Positions 25,242 to 34,479 of a DNA stretch of 64,000 nt are shown here, piece by piece. How positions within the stretch are numbered: the first letter of the stretch is position 1; each line of letters begins with the position of its first letter. This stretch comes from Luteimicrobium sp049844995 (GTDB lineage: Bacteria > Actinomycetota > Actinomycetes > Actinomycetales > Cellulomonadaceae). Position numbers and translations under genes: made by a program. Below the pieces are notes generated by a model, which made no database searches, was not told where the DNA came from, and saw only the letters and a list, made by a program, of their open reading frames with translations. The DNA is taken from positions 124,001 through 188,000 of the forward strand of contig NZ_JBNCMC010000002.1 of NCBI RefSeq assembly GCF_049844995.1, in the 5' to 3' direction.

Positions 25242-25282
25242 CGGACGGGGACCGCCGCGCTGCGCGCGACGGTCCCCGTCCG
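25242..25282 (-). terminator. 13-bp hairpin between PstS-Ig and sortase-like genes
   Basis: The arms 25242-25254 and 25270-25282 (CGGTCCCCGTCCG type) pair perfectly with a 15-nt loop, just after the PstS-Ig stop on the minus strand. It may attenuate read-through into the sortase-like gene and pstB. Confidence 0.65.
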
Positions 25283-25297
25283 GGCGGTGCGGTGCGG

Positions 25298-27349
25298 TCA
25301 GCGGGTGACCTTGAGGGACTTCGTCGCGCTGTGCGACGTGCCCACGGTCGACGAGCCGCCGTACGAGACGACGAGCTTGTGGGTGCCCGCCGACAGCTTC
25401 GGCAGCGTGACCGTCACCTTGCCCGAGCGGAGCGTCGCGGTCGCGAGGGTCTTGGAGCCCTGCTTGATCGTGACCTTGCCCGTCGGGGTGACGCCGGTGG
25501 CCTTCACGCTGACGGCGACCTTGGCGTGCTGCGTGGTGCGGACCGAGTGGATCGTGCCGAGAGTGACGGACGAGATCGCCTTGGCGGCGCGGACGGTGAC
25601 CGACCTGCTGGTGCTGCCCTTGACGACCGCGGTGGTCGTGGGCTGGTAGACGGCGTGGACCGTGTAGCTCGTCCGCGTGGCCTTGAGGGAGAGCGCCGCC
25701 CGGTGGGTGGTGGTCGAGAAGGTCGCCGAGCCGAGGCGGGTGCTGCCGTTGTAGAACGTCACCTTGCCGGCGGCGTACTTCGACGCCGAGACGGTCGCCG
25801 TGAGGGTGAGCGTCCGGCCGACGCGCGGCGAGGCCGACGCCTTGACCGTGGTCGTCGAGGACACGGCCGGGACGGCGGAGACCGTGAGGGGCTTCGTCGC
25901 GGTCGGCGCCGGCGCGTCGACGCCGGTCAGGGCAGGGACGAAGTAGGCGAGGACCTGCGAGGTACCGGTGGTCGTGGGCGTCCAGGACGCCTTCGCCGTG
26001 ACGGAGGCGCCGGCAGCGACCTTCGCGGTGGCGAGCGTCGTGGCGGTGGCCCCGGACATCTTCGCGAACGTCACGGTGCCGCCGCCGACGCCGACGCCGG
26101 TGACGGTCGCGGACAGGGTGGCGGCCTTGCCGACGGTCACGGCCGGGAGCGTGCCGAGAGCGACGGCGCTGGGCGAGGTCGCCGCGGCGTAGGCGCGGGT
26201 GGTGGTGTCACCGCACTTGGTGGAGCCCGTGAGGAGCCCGAACCCGAAGGCCGCGATGACGGACGTCTGCTTGCAGACCTCGGAGTCCGGTCCGACGAAG
26301 GCTTTGTGGATCGCGGACGTCGGGTCGTCGGCGAGCCGCGACGGCACGATGTCGTACACGAGGCGGGTGTAGCCCGCGTAGGTCGGGTTCAGCGAGTACG
26401 CCTTCTCGGCGCCCTGGACGGGTGCGGTGCCGTTGACGGAACCGAGGATGGCGCCGGCACGGTTGTCGGTGACCTTTCCGTTGCCCTGCGCGACCCACTG
26501 GCCGGCCGAGAACGGGGCGATGGCGCCGGCGTCCTGGTCGTCGGTGCCGCTCGCGAGGGCCTGGCCGTGGTGCTCCTGCACCGGGACCCCGTCGAAGTCC
26601 ACGTCCCTGATGTTCGGGTACTTGGTGCTCGAGATGTCGTTCTCGGTGATCCCGACCTGGCCGAGCCAGTACGAGCGCGTGCCCGAGCCGGCCTGCGGGA
26701 TGAACGTCGTGATCGGCACGACCCGCGCGCCGGCTGCCGCGGCGTCGCCGGGCTTGAGCAGCGTCGAGACGCCGTCCACGACCTGCACGCGGTCGTACTG
26801 ACCCTGGTAGACGGCCGTGAGCTGGTCCTTGGTGAGGTTCGTCGGGATCACACTGTTCGGCGCGACCGCGTAGGTGACGGCGTCGCTGGCGAAGGGGATG
26901 TACGTGAGCACGCCCGTCGGGCTGACGTCGGCGGCGCCGGGGCCGCTCGACGACCGGGCGAAGTCGATCCGGCCGTACACGTCGGCCGTCGTGACGGACT
27001 TCGTGCCGTCGGTGGCGGTCGCCACGGACGCGGAGGAGGTCTGGCCGGTCGCGACGCGGAGCAGGTCGCGTCCCGCGCCGGAACCGTTCGCCCGGGGGAT
27101 CGCCGTGCTGTTCGCACGCGTGACGACGGTGCCGGAGCCGGTCGCGTCGTACGAGGCGAGCAGCTTGCCGGGGATCGCGGCGGCGAGGGCGTCCAGCACG
27201 TCCTGGGTCGTGTCCGACCCCAGTCCGACGAGGGTCCCGTAGGCGCCGGACGGCGTCGGGTCCGCGTGGGCCGGGAGGCCGAGCGCGCCGAGCGCCAGCG
27301 CGCCGACACCTGTGCCGAGGGCCAGACGGGCGAAGGCGTTCACCTTCAT
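25298..27349 (-). CDS. Secreted PstS-like phosphate-binding domain fused to Ig-like repeats
   Basis: The 683-residue protein begins with a Sec signal peptide (cleavage near GLPAHA-DP). Residues about 30-370 are a PstS-type periplasmic-binding fold: LVGLGSDTTQDVLDAL, then GRIDFARSSSGP, LTKDQLTAVYQG and IPQAGSGTRSYWLG. Residues about 390-683 contain three Thr/Ser/Val-rich Big/Ig-like domains, ending in SYGGSSTVGTSHSATKS. No lipobox, LPXTG or C-terminal membrane helix is seen, so how it stays at the cell surface is unknown. The ATG follows AGAGAGGAA. A 178-bp gap upstream with a TAGCGT hexamer suggests its own promoter within the pst locus. Confidence 0.85.
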   Translation of the reverse strand: MKVNAFARLALGTGVGALALGALGLPAHADPTPSGAYGTLVGLGSDTTQDVLDALAAAIPGKLLASYDATGSGTVVTRANSTAIPRANGSGAGRDLLRVATGQTSSASVATATDGTKSVTTADVYGRIDFARSSSGPGAADVSPTGVLTYIPFASDAVTYAVAPNSVIPTNLTKDQLTAVYQGQYDRVQVVDGVSTLLKPGDAAAAGARVVPITTFIPQAGSGTRSYWLGQVGITENDISSTKYPNIRDVDFDGVPVQEHHGQALASGTDDQDAGAIAPFSAGQWVAQGNGKVTDNRAGAILGSVNGTAPVQGAEKAYSLNPTYAGYTRLVYDIVPSRLADDPTSAIHKAFVGPDSEVCKQTSVIAAFGFGLLTGSTKCGDTTTRAYAAATSPSAVALGTLPAVTVGKAATLSATVTGVGVGGGTVTFAKMSGATATTLATAKVAAGASVTAKASWTPTTTGTSQVLAYFVPALTGVDAPAPTATKPLTVSAVPAVSSTTTVKASASPRVGRTLTLTATVSASKYAAGKVTFYNGSTRLGSATFSTTTHRAALSLKATRTSYTVHAVYQPTTTAVVKGSTSRSVTVRAAKAISSVTLGTIHSVRTTQHAKVAVSVKATGVTPTGKVTIKQGSKTLATATLRSGKVTVTLPKLSAGTHKLVVSYGGSSTVGTSHSATKSLKVTR

Positions 27350-27415
27350 GGGTGGTTCCTCTCTGAGGTCCTGGTTCTCGCAGTCGCGAGGTCGTCGCCA
27401 TGGGCGACGCTGGGG

Positions 27416-27421
27416 ACGCTA
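27416..27421 (-). promoter_or_regulatory. Possible -10 of PstS-Ig gene
   Basis: On the minus strand TAGCGT lies 66 nt before the start. Two GTTCGCC strings 21 nt apart (27464-27470 and 27485-27491) lie upstream and resemble degraded PHO-box units. Confidence 0.3.
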
Positions 27422-27527
27422 GTGGCGACGGGCCAACGGACGACCCGTCCGGGCCGACGTCCGGGCGAACAGCAGGCTCCGTACGGCGAACGTTCGGTGT
27501 CCGTCCAGCGCGCGTCCGGTCGGGGCG

Positions 27528-30347
27528 TCACAGGAGCTCCTCCTCGAGCAGCGCTCGGGCGTCGAGGACGCTCGCCCGGCGCACGAGGAGGGGGCCCGCG
27601 AGGGCCGAGGGGACGCCGATCCCGAGGCAGCCCGCGAGGCCGAGACGGAACGCGGTAACGGACGCCGGCGTGACCCGCGGGGTGGTCGTCCCGGCCCCGG
27701 CGGCCGCGGCGCGGGGGCCGCCCGCGCGTGCCCCGGTCGCGCCGTCGGGGTCGGGCGCCGACCCGCCGGCCGCGGTGGGCGCCCCGCCCGTGGTCCCGAT
27801 GCCGGCGCCCGTGCCGGTGCCGGGCGACGACTCGCCGCCGCCCGCGCCGCCCCCGTCGTCCGACCCGCCGGGGGTGCTCGTGCCGGTCCCGCCGGAGCCG
27901 TCGCCCGACCCCGTGCCGGTCCCGCCCGAGCCGTGGTCCGAGCCCGCGCCGCCGCGGCACAGCGCGGCGGTGCTCGTCGCGGAGCCCAGCGTCGACGCCA
28001 GGTCCTGGGTCCGCTTCGCGTCGGCCGCGTCCAGGGGTACGTAGCCCCGGGGCAGCCGGCCCTGGGCGTCGCCGGTGACCTGGCCCGTCGTCGTCGCGAG
28101 CCGGAGGAACGTCGCGTAGTCGCGCCGCTCGTCGGGCGTGGCGAGGCAGACCGCGACGGCCGCGTAGCTGACCGTCGCGAGCGGGTACGCGCCGAGGACG
28201 CGGTGGTCCGGGTCGGCGACCTTGACGCCCGGGGCGTCGCCCGACTCGGGCATCGCGGCGATCGCCGCCCGCACCGTCGTGGCCGTCGCCGCGACCGGGT
28301 CGCCGGCCGCGTTGACGAGCTGCGCCGTGCGCAGCCCGTACCGCTCGGCCGAGCTGAGGTCCGTGAGGGCGAGCTCGAACCGCTGGCCCGGCAGCTGCGC
28401 GCCCGACGACATGAACGCCGGCGGCAGCCGGGTGGGGTCCCAGACCGTCTTGCCCCCCGCGTCGGCCCGCTGGGCGCGCATCGCCGCCTCGCGCATGTCG
28501 TTGGTGTACGGGCGCATGTCGAGCGTCCCGTAGCCCGGCGCGGGCACCGAGTCGTCCTGGCGGTACGTGGTGAGGTCGGCCTTGGGGTAGGAGTCGATCG
28601 ACGCGTCGTCCGCGATGTCGAGGGACAGGTAGCTCGGGTTCACGACCATGCCCCAGTCGTCGGGGCTTCCCCGCAGGAACGCCGCCGCGTGCGGGTCGGC
28701 CTTGATCCACGCCCAGAGCTGAGCCGAGGCGTCGGACGAGCCCAGGCTCACCATCAGCCCGTCCGGCCCCGACGACGGCACGAAGTCGGCGAACTGGGGG
28801 TTGAGGGCGACGAACTCGGGGTCGTTGACGATCGACCTCGGGTTCTTCGCGACGGCCTTGCCGCCCCCGCCGGGGACGTCGGCGCGGTACGACTGCGTGA
28901 GGAGCTTCGCCAGCAGCCGGGCGTTCAGGGTCAGACCGGTGACCGGGGTGCCGTTGCGCGATGCGCCCGCGCTCCCGAGCGAGTCGTAGGTGTCGATGTT
29001 GTACGCGACGACGAGCGCCGACTGGGCGAGCGGCGCGTACCGGACGACCGTGCCGGCGGCCTCGGCCGAGGTCAGCGGGTTCTGCACGACCGCGAGCCGC
29101 GAGGAGCCGTCGATCGCGCTCGTGATCTGGTTACGGCCCTCGTCGTCGCCGATCTGCGAGAAGCCGTAGGTCGTGCCGGTGGTGCACAGAGCCGGCTGCC
29201 AGGACGTGATCGCGTCGGCGACGAGCTCGTGCCCCACGAGCCGCTCCTCGTCGGCGCCGATGGAGCACGACGACCCGACGGGCTGGAAGCCGAGGTGGAA
29301 CTGGACCCTGTCCCGCCACGCGGACGCCGACAGCGGCGAGCCGGACAGCGACCCGTCGGCCGTCTCGGCGACGGGCGTGCCGTCCGCGTCCGTGGCGGTC
29401 CGCGGCACGACGACGAGCCAGCAGGACCGGCCCGTGCCGTCCTTCTGCCGGTCGCCGCAGCCGAGCTGCGGGGCCTCGAGCGAGGTCTGCGTCGTGAAGA
29501 CCGTCGTGCCGGTCCCGTCGTCGCCCGTGCGGAGCGCGGTGAGCTCGTTCGTCGTCGCGGAGGTGAAGTACGGCGACACGTCCCAGGCCCTCGTCCCGTC
29601 CACCGGCTCGAACGGGACGGCGTAGGCCTTGAGGTTCGGGTTCGTGAGCGGCGGCGGGACGAGGTAGTCGCTCGTGTACTGCTGCGCCGGGTCCTCGCCC
29701 GACCGCAGCGTGCGCCCGGCGACGCGGTCGCCGAGCAGGCCCGACAGCCCCGACGCCGGCGCGCCCCACTGGCACTGCTCCGGCGACGGCCCGCCCGAAC
29801 CACCCCAGCACTGCATGACCTGCAGGTAGTTCGACGCGAACCGGCCCCGCGACGTCGCGGGCGCGCCGCTCCACGCGATCGTGAGGCCCTGGTTGGTGAC
29901 GTCCTTCGTCTGGTTCACGGTGACGGTGAGGCCGCGCAGCGCGTCGTAGGACGCGTCCGACGCGTCGTGCCCGGCGACGGACGACCACGCGACGGTCGTC
30001 GTCGACGACGTCGCCGGGAAGTCGTCCGGCAGGCTCGCCGCCGGGCCGGTCGCCGTCGGCGTCGGGGTCGGCGTCTCGGTGGGTGCGGGCGTGGCGGTGG
30101 GCGTCACCGTCGGTTCCGGGGTGCTCGTCGGCTCGGAGCCGTCCGGGGCGGACGGGTCCGCAGAGGGTGTCGCGCCCGCGACGGGGGTGCCCGTCGTCCG
30201 GGCCGCCGGCTGGGTCGCGGTGGCGGTGGCGCCGTCGGTCGGCGTCGCGGCGGCCGCGGCGACGGCGAGCACCCCGGAGAGCGTCGTCAGGGCGAGGCCG
30301 CCGGCGGCCAGCGCCGTCCCGACCCGGCGCAGCGTCGAGGACCTCAT
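27528..30347 (-). CDS. Large membrane-anchored PstS-superfamily binding protein
   Basis: The 939-residue protein has a signal peptide (MRSSTLRRVGTALAAGGLAL onward) and a Thr/Pro-rich spacer to about residue 100. A domain with VTVNQTKDVTNQGLTIAWSG and YLQVMQCWGG follows. A periplasmic-binding-type region (about 400-750) contains FSQIGDDEGRNQ, VVQNPLTSAEAAG and NARLLAKLLTQSYRAD. A Gly/Ser-rich linker leads to one C-terminal membrane helix near residue 900. It is therefore exported and anchored. The ATG overlaps, by ATGA, the end of the shifted pstS frame, which supports coupling to pstS. The ligand is inferred to be phosphate or a phosphorylated compound from context only. Confidence 0.8.
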   Translation of the reverse strand: MRSSTLRRVGTALAAGGLALTTLSGVLAVAAAAATPTDGATATATQPAARTTGTPVAGATPSADPSAPDGSEPTSTPEPTVTPTATPAPTETPTPTPTATGPAASLPDDFPATSSTTTVAWSSVAGHDASDASYDALRGLTVTVNQTKDVTNQGLTIAWSGAPATSRGRFASNYLQVMQCWGGSGGPSPEQCQWGAPASGLSGLLGDRVAGRTLRSGEDPAQQYTSDYLVPPPLTNPNLKAYAVPFEPVDGTRAWDVSPYFTSATTNELTALRTGDDGTGTTVFTTQTSLEAPQLGCGDRQKDGTGRSCWLVVVPRTATDADGTPVAETADGSLSGSPLSASAWRDRVQFHLGFQPVGSSCSIGADEERLVGHELVADAITSWQPALCTTGTTYGFSQIGDDEGRNQITSAIDGSSRLAVVQNPLTSAEAAGTVVRYAPLAQSALVVAYNIDTYDSLGSAGASRNGTPVTGLTLNARLLAKLLTQSYRADVPGGGGKAVAKNPRSIVNDPEFVALNPQFADFVPSSGPDGLMVSLGSSDASAQLWAWIKADPHAAAFLRGSPDDWGMVVNPSYLSLDIADDASIDSYPKADLTTYRQDDSVPAPGYGTLDMRPYTNDMREAAMRAQRADAGGKTVWDPTRLPPAFMSSGAQLPGQRFELALTDLSSAERYGLRTAQLVNAAGDPVAATATTVRAAIAAMPESGDAPGVKVADPDHRVLGAYPLATVSYAAVAVCLATPDERRDYATFLRLATTTGQVTGDAQGRLPRGYVPLDAADAKRTQDLASTLGSATSTAALCRGGAGSDHGSGGTGTGSGDGSGGTGTSTPGGSDDGGGAGGGESSPGTGTGAGIGTTGGAPTAAGGSAPDPDGATGARAGGPRAAAAGAGTTTPRVTPASVTAFRLGLAGCLGIGVPSALAGPLLVRRASVLDARALLEEELL

Positions 30348-30675
30348 GCCTTCGCCCCCCGCCGGGCCGCGGCGCCTCGCCGGGCCCGCGCCACGACGGG
30401 CGGCAGGAGGAGCGCGCCGAGCAGCAGGGCGATCCCGAGGCCCGTCGCGAGTGCGCGGCCGCCCGACGCAGCCGGCCGGTGCGTGCTGACAGGCTCGGCG
30501 ACGACGTTCGTGCAGACGCCGGTGTCGGCCTCGCAGCTCACGGGCCCGCCTCCGTAGTCGGCGGGGACGAGGCTCGTCGTGCCGCCCGCGGCGCCGACGA
30601 CCGCGCCGGAGGCGCCCGCGGCCCCGACACCACCGGTGCCCGTGCCCGCGGCACCGGTGCCGGTCGTGGCGCCCC
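30344..30675 (-). other. Probable true C-terminus of PstS in -1 frame
   Basis: In the -1 frame relative to pstS, from the G-run at 30675-30672 (minus strand), the sequence reads on as a Gly/Thr linker, a CEADTGVC segment and a clean C-terminal membrane helix (LGIALLLGALLL) with a basic tail. It stops by ATGA overlap with the next gene. The listed pstS frame instead becomes an Arg/Pro-rich string and stops at 30538. Confidence 0.7.
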
Positions 30676-32175
30676 TCCGGTCGCGGCACCCGTGCGGTTC
30701 GAGCCGCGGGGCCCCGTGCCTGCCCCGCCGACGCCGGCCCCGCCGACGGCCCCGGCGGCAGCACCACCGCCCCCGCCGGCGGAGGCGGCGCCGGTCGTGC
30801 CCTTCCCGGTCCCGCCGCTCGTCGTGCCCGACGTCGAGCCGCCCCCCTTGCCCGTCGTGGGCGTCGTCGTGCCCTTGGCGCCGCCCGTGCCGGTGCTGCA
30901 CTGGGTGGTGCCGAGCTTGTCGCACGCCGAGGGCATCGGTGCCTTCTTGGCGAGGGTGTTCGTGCCGTCGGTCGAGAACGTGGGGTTGTGGCAGGACCTG
31001 ATGTCGACCGACTTCACGTCGACGCCGGGGATCTTGCGCACCTGCGCGAGTCCCGCCCGGACCAGGTTGATCGGCAGCGGCGAGTACCCGAGCACCTCTG
31101 CCTGCTGCTGCCCCTCGCACAGGAAGTAGTACGCGAACGCGCCCAGCGTCTTGCCCTTGGCGTCGGTGAAGCCGCTCTGGTCGGCGGTCGGCACGACCAC
31201 GTAGCTGTACGACGACAGCGGGTACGTGCGCGGGTCCTTGCTCGTGTACACGCGGGACAGGTCCTGCGTGAGGTACGACGACGAGCCCGTGTCCTCGTTG
31301 ATCCGCGCGGACAGGAGCCCCACGGCGACGTTCGACGCGGTCGGCTCCACGTAGTAGCCCGCCGTGTTGAGGATCTTGGCGACCGGGTAGCCCGTCTTGA
31401 GCGCGTACGAGTACTCGACGTACGTGATGGTGCCCTGGTTGGCGGTCTGCGCGACGTAGCCGGCGACGCCCTGCGAGTTCGGCTGGGAGACGAAGCCCTT
31501 GCCCGCGACCGTGGGGAAGTTCGACGTCACGCCGCACGGGGTCGAGCGGCCCGCCGCCCGGCAGTAGGCGTCCCACAGGTCGGCGTGCTGCGCCGCCATC
31601 CAGGTGCTGAACTGGGCGGTCGAGCCGGAGCCGTCGGACCGGACCACCGGGACGATCTGGCGTGCCGGGAGGGCGAGGCCCGGGTTGTCGGCCGCGATGG
31701 CCTTGTCGTTCCAGCGCGTGACGACACCCGTGAAGATCTTGGTCAGCACCTCGCCTGACAGCCGCAGGTTCGTGACCCGGTGCCCGCCGACCTGCAGGTT
31801 GTACATGAAGGCGGTGCCTCCGGCGACGATCGGCATGTACGCGAAGGAGCGCGTCGGCAGCGTGTCGACGACGCCGCCGTCCATGAGCCCGTAGGGGATC
31901 TCGGTGCTCGCGAAGTCGACCGTGCCGGCCTTGAACTGGTTGCGGCCGTCCGACGAGCCGGTGCTCGCGTAGTTGATGCGCATGCCGTACTGCTCGACGT
32001 TGCGCCGCCACTGGTCGATGGCGTTCGAGCTCCACGACGAGCCGGCGCCGTTGACGGGCACGTAGCCGTCGGCCCGGGCGGGCCCCGCGGACAGGCCGAC
32101 GAGGGGCACCGCGAGCGCGACGAGCGCGAGGAGCGAGCGCAGCCGGCCTGGCCGGCGGCGGGGACGTGGGGTCAC
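30538..32175 (-). CDS. pstS: PstS-like phosphate-binding protein, likely frameshifted near C-terminus
   Basis: This is an exported substrate-binding protein of the phosphate importer. The GTG at 32175 overlaps the pstA stop (GTGA) and follows GGAGAG. A signal peptide ends near AGPARA. The binding fold is clear: VNGAGSSWSSNAIDQW, STGSSDGRNQF, VDFASTEIPY, the VVRSDGSGSTAQFSTWM phosphate loop and ITYVEYSYA. After about residue 430 it becomes a Gly/Thr/Ser linker. In the given sequence the frame ends in Arg/Pro-rich residues. A single missing G in GGGG at 30672-30675 would restore a membrane anchor that ends at 30344. The unshifted product is 545 residues, the restored one about 610. Confidence 0.85.
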   Translation of the reverse strand: MTPRPRRRPGRLRSLLALVALAVPLVGLSAGPARADGYVPVNGAGSSWSSNAIDQWRRNVEQYGMRINYASTGSSDGRNQFKAGTVDFASTEIPYGLMDGGVVDTLPTRSFAYMPIVAGGTAFMYNLQVGGHRVTNLRLSGEVLTKIFTGVVTRWNDKAIAADNPGLALPARQIVPVVRSDGSGSTAQFSTWMAAQHADLWDAYCRAAGRSTPCGVTSNFPTVAGKGFVSQPNSQGVAGYVAQTANQGTITYVEYSYALKTGYPVAKILNTAGYYVEPTASNVAVGLLSARINEDTGSSSYLTQDLSRVYTSKDPRTYPLSSYSYVVVPTADQSGFTDAKGKTLGAFAYYFLCEGQQQAEVLGYSPLPINLVRAGLAQVRKIPGVDVKSVDIRSCHNPTFSTDGTNTLAKKAPMPSACDKLGTTQCSTGTGGAKGTTTPTTGKGGGSTSGTTSGGTGKGTTGAASAGGGGGAAAGAVGGAGVGGAGTGPRGSNRTGAATGGAPRPAPVPRARAPVVSGPRAPPARSSAPRAARRASSPPTTEAGP

Positions 32176-33491
32176 GAAGGCTCTCCGAGGGTGGGTGCCG
32201 GGGCCGCTGTCGCGGCCTCCGTGCCGGTGGTGTCGGTGGGGGAGTCGGGTGCGGCGCCGCGGCGCGCGAGCCGGCTCAGCGCGAGCGGCGCGAGCCGGAC
32301 GACGTCCATGAACCGGTCGATGCGCTCGGCGCGACGGGCGCGTGCCGCGACGTCCTGGGCACCGATGACGCGGGCAAGGACGAACAGGAGCACGACGAGG
32401 ACCATGAGGACCGCGGCCGTGCCGAAGCCGCGGGCGATCATGGTGGGCTCCGGCGACTTGACGAACTGGAAGATCGCGAGCGGCAGCGAGACCATCGGAC
32501 CGTGCAGCGGGTTGACGTTGAGCGACGCGGTGAACCCGGAGGTGAGGAGCACGGGGGACGTCTCGCCGATCCCCCGCGCGGTCGCGAGGATGATCGCCGT
32601 CATGAGCCCCGAGCGCGCCGTCGGCAGGACGACCTGCCACACGGTCCGCCACTGGCCGGCACCCAGCCCGACGGACGCCTCCTTGAGGGTGTGCGGGACG
32701 AGCCGCAGGACGACGTCCGCGGAGCGGATCATGATCGGCAGCATCATGATGCTGATGGCCATCGACGCGGCGAGCCCGGACTTGTCGATGCCGAGCGCGA
32801 GGATCGCCGTCGCGTACACGAACAGGCCGGCCACGATCGACGGCAGTGCGGTCATCGCCTCGACGACCGTGCGCACGAACCGCGCGAACGCCCCGGGCAC
32901 CTCGGTGAGGAAGACGGCGGTCGCGAGGCCCAGGGGGACGGTGACGGCGAGGGCGATCGTGATCTGGATCAGGCTGCCGACGATCGCGTGCGCGACGCCG
33001 CCCACCGACAGGGGGTCGAGCGGCCCGGCCAGGGACATGTCCTGCGTGTAGAAGTTCGCGTGCAGGAGCGCCTCGAGCCCGCGCCCGAGCGTGAACACGA
33101 CGACGAACACGAGCGTCGCGAGCACGACGAAGGCCAGGCCGTGGACGACGACCATGACGAGCCGGTCACGCACCGCGGGGGCGTCGGCGTCGAGCGAGAC
33201 GACCGCGGCGTACACGACCAGGAAGAGCGCCGTGGCGACGGCGACGCACGCGGGGACGCCGCGCACGGGCGCGAGCTGCGTCGCGATGACGGCGGTCAGG
33301 GCGAGCGCCGCGACGGCGGAGCCGAGGAGCGCGAGCGCGTCCCCGATCCGGGTGCCGCCGAGCTGGCGCCGCCGCTCGGGACGGCGCGGGGTGCCCTGGG
33401 TGCCGGGGACCGTCGTGCGGGGGCCGGTCGTCGGCGGCGGTGCGGGCGTGTCGACGACGCCGGACGACGCCGGGGGGAGGGTGGTGGTCAT
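32172..33491 (-). CDS. pstA: Phosphate ABC transporter permease PstA
   Basis: This is one of the two membrane subunits of the phosphate importer. The 439-residue protein is longer than usual because of a Pro/Thr-rich N-terminal tail and two extra N-terminal helices (about 55-75 and 80-100) before the conserved permease core. The coupling-helix region ALGAGQWRTVWQVVLPTARSG and the RGIGETSPVLLTSG block mark PstA. The ATG follows GAGGA. It lies 7 nt after pstC and overlaps pstS by four bases, so the three are one operon. Confidence 0.92.
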   Translation of the reverse strand: MTTTLPPASSGVVDTPAPPPTTGPRTTVPGTQGTPRRPERRRQLGGTRIGDALALLGSAVAALALTAVIATQLAPVRGVPACVAVATALFLVVYAAVVSLDADAPAVRDRLVMVVVHGLAFVVLATLVFVVVFTLGRGLEALLHANFYTQDMSLAGPLDPLSVGGVAHAIVGSLIQITIALAVTVPLGLATAVFLTEVPGAFARFVRTVVEAMTALPSIVAGLFVYATAILALGIDKSGLAASMAISIMMLPIMIRSADVVLRLVPHTLKEASVGLGAGQWRTVWQVVLPTARSGLMTAIILATARGIGETSPVLLTSGFTASLNVNPLHGPMVSLPLAIFQFVKSPEPTMIARGFGTAAVLMVLVVLLFVLARVIGAQDVAARARRAERIDRFMDVVRLAPLALSRLARRGAAPDSPTDTTGTEAATAAPAPTLGEPS

Positions 33492-33498
33492 CGGGTCC

Positions 33499-34479
33499 TC
33501 AGCTGTGGGCGCCGGAGCGGGAGCGCGCCACGATGCTCGACGCGCCGAAGTTGACCGCGAGGGTCAGGAGGAAGAGCGCGAGCCCGGCCGCCATGAGGGC
33601 CGACATCCCGAACGGCGACGCCTCCCCGTAGCGCAGCGCGATGAGGGACGACACGGAGTTCGCGCCGTTCTGGAGCACGTGCCACTGCACCGTGAAGACG
33701 GGCGAGATGATCATGTAGATCGCGATGGTCTCGCCGAGCGCGCGGCCGAGGCCCAGCATGGTCCCGCCGACGATCCCCCCGACGCCGTACGGCAGGACGA
33801 CCGAGCGGACCATGCCCCACCGGGTCGAGCCGAGCGCCAGCGCGCCCTCGCGCTCGCCCACGGGCGCCTGCATGAACACCTCGCGCATGATCGACGTCAT
33901 GATCGGCGTGATCATGAACGCCACGACGAGCCCGGCGACGAAGGTCGAGGACGTGTAGAGGGTCACGGGGGACAGCGGGTCGGCGGGGTCGGCCCCCTGG
34001 ACGCTGAGCGGCGGGAACCACGCGAAGACCGTCGAGATCCACCGAGCCACGTCGGTGAGGTGGCCCTGCAGGTAGAACACGCCCCAGAGGCCGAAGACGA
34101 CCGACGGCACGGCCGCCATGAGGTCGACGAGCGTGACGAGCCCCCGGCGAAGGCGGACGGGGGCGTACTCGCTGATGTACAGGCTCGTGCCGAGGGAGAG
34201 CGGCAGCGCGACCGAGACCGCCACGAGGGCGATCAGCACCGTGCCCACGAGCACCGCCGCGATGCCGAAGCTGCCCGAGTCGGGCTCCCAGGACTGCGTC
34301 GTCAGGAAGCCGAGCCCGGCCACGCGCAGCGCCTGCCAGGCCCGCACGAGCAGAAAGATGCCGACGCACGACATGATCGCGAGGACGAGCACGCCTCCGC
34401 CTCGTACGGCTCCGCGGAAGACGCGGTCGGACGGGGCTCGGCGCGTGCCGAGCCGTCTCGGGACGTCCGGTGGGGTCAC
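33499..34479 (-). CDS. pstC: Phosphate ABC transporter permease PstC
   Basis: The 326-residue permease partner of PstA is the first gene of the locus. Six membrane helices are visible, with PSVVFGLWGVFYL and the coupling region ALGSTRWGMVRSVVLPYGVGG, followed by GLGRALGETIAIYMI typical of PstC. The GTG at 34479 follows GGAGGACC. The longer frame upstream (to 34785) would run into the tRNA gene and is rejected. A PHO-box-like repeat at 34602-34623 lies upstream. Confidence 0.93.
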   Translation of the reverse strand: MTPPDVPRRLGTRRAPSDRVFRGAVRGGGVLVLAIMSCVGIFLLVRAWQALRVAGLGFLTTQSWEPDSGSFGIAAVLVGTVLIALVAVSVALPLSLGTSLYISEYAPVRLRRGLVTLVDLMAAVPSVVFGLWGVFYLQGHLTDVARWISTVFAWFPPLSVQGADPADPLSPVTLYTSSTFVAGLVVAFMITPIMTSIMREVFMQAPVGEREGALALGSTRWGMVRSVVLPYGVGGIVGGTMLGLGRALGETIAIYMIISPVFTVQWHVLQNGANSVSSLIALRYGEASPFGMSALMAAGLALFLLTLAVNFGASSIVARSRSGAHS

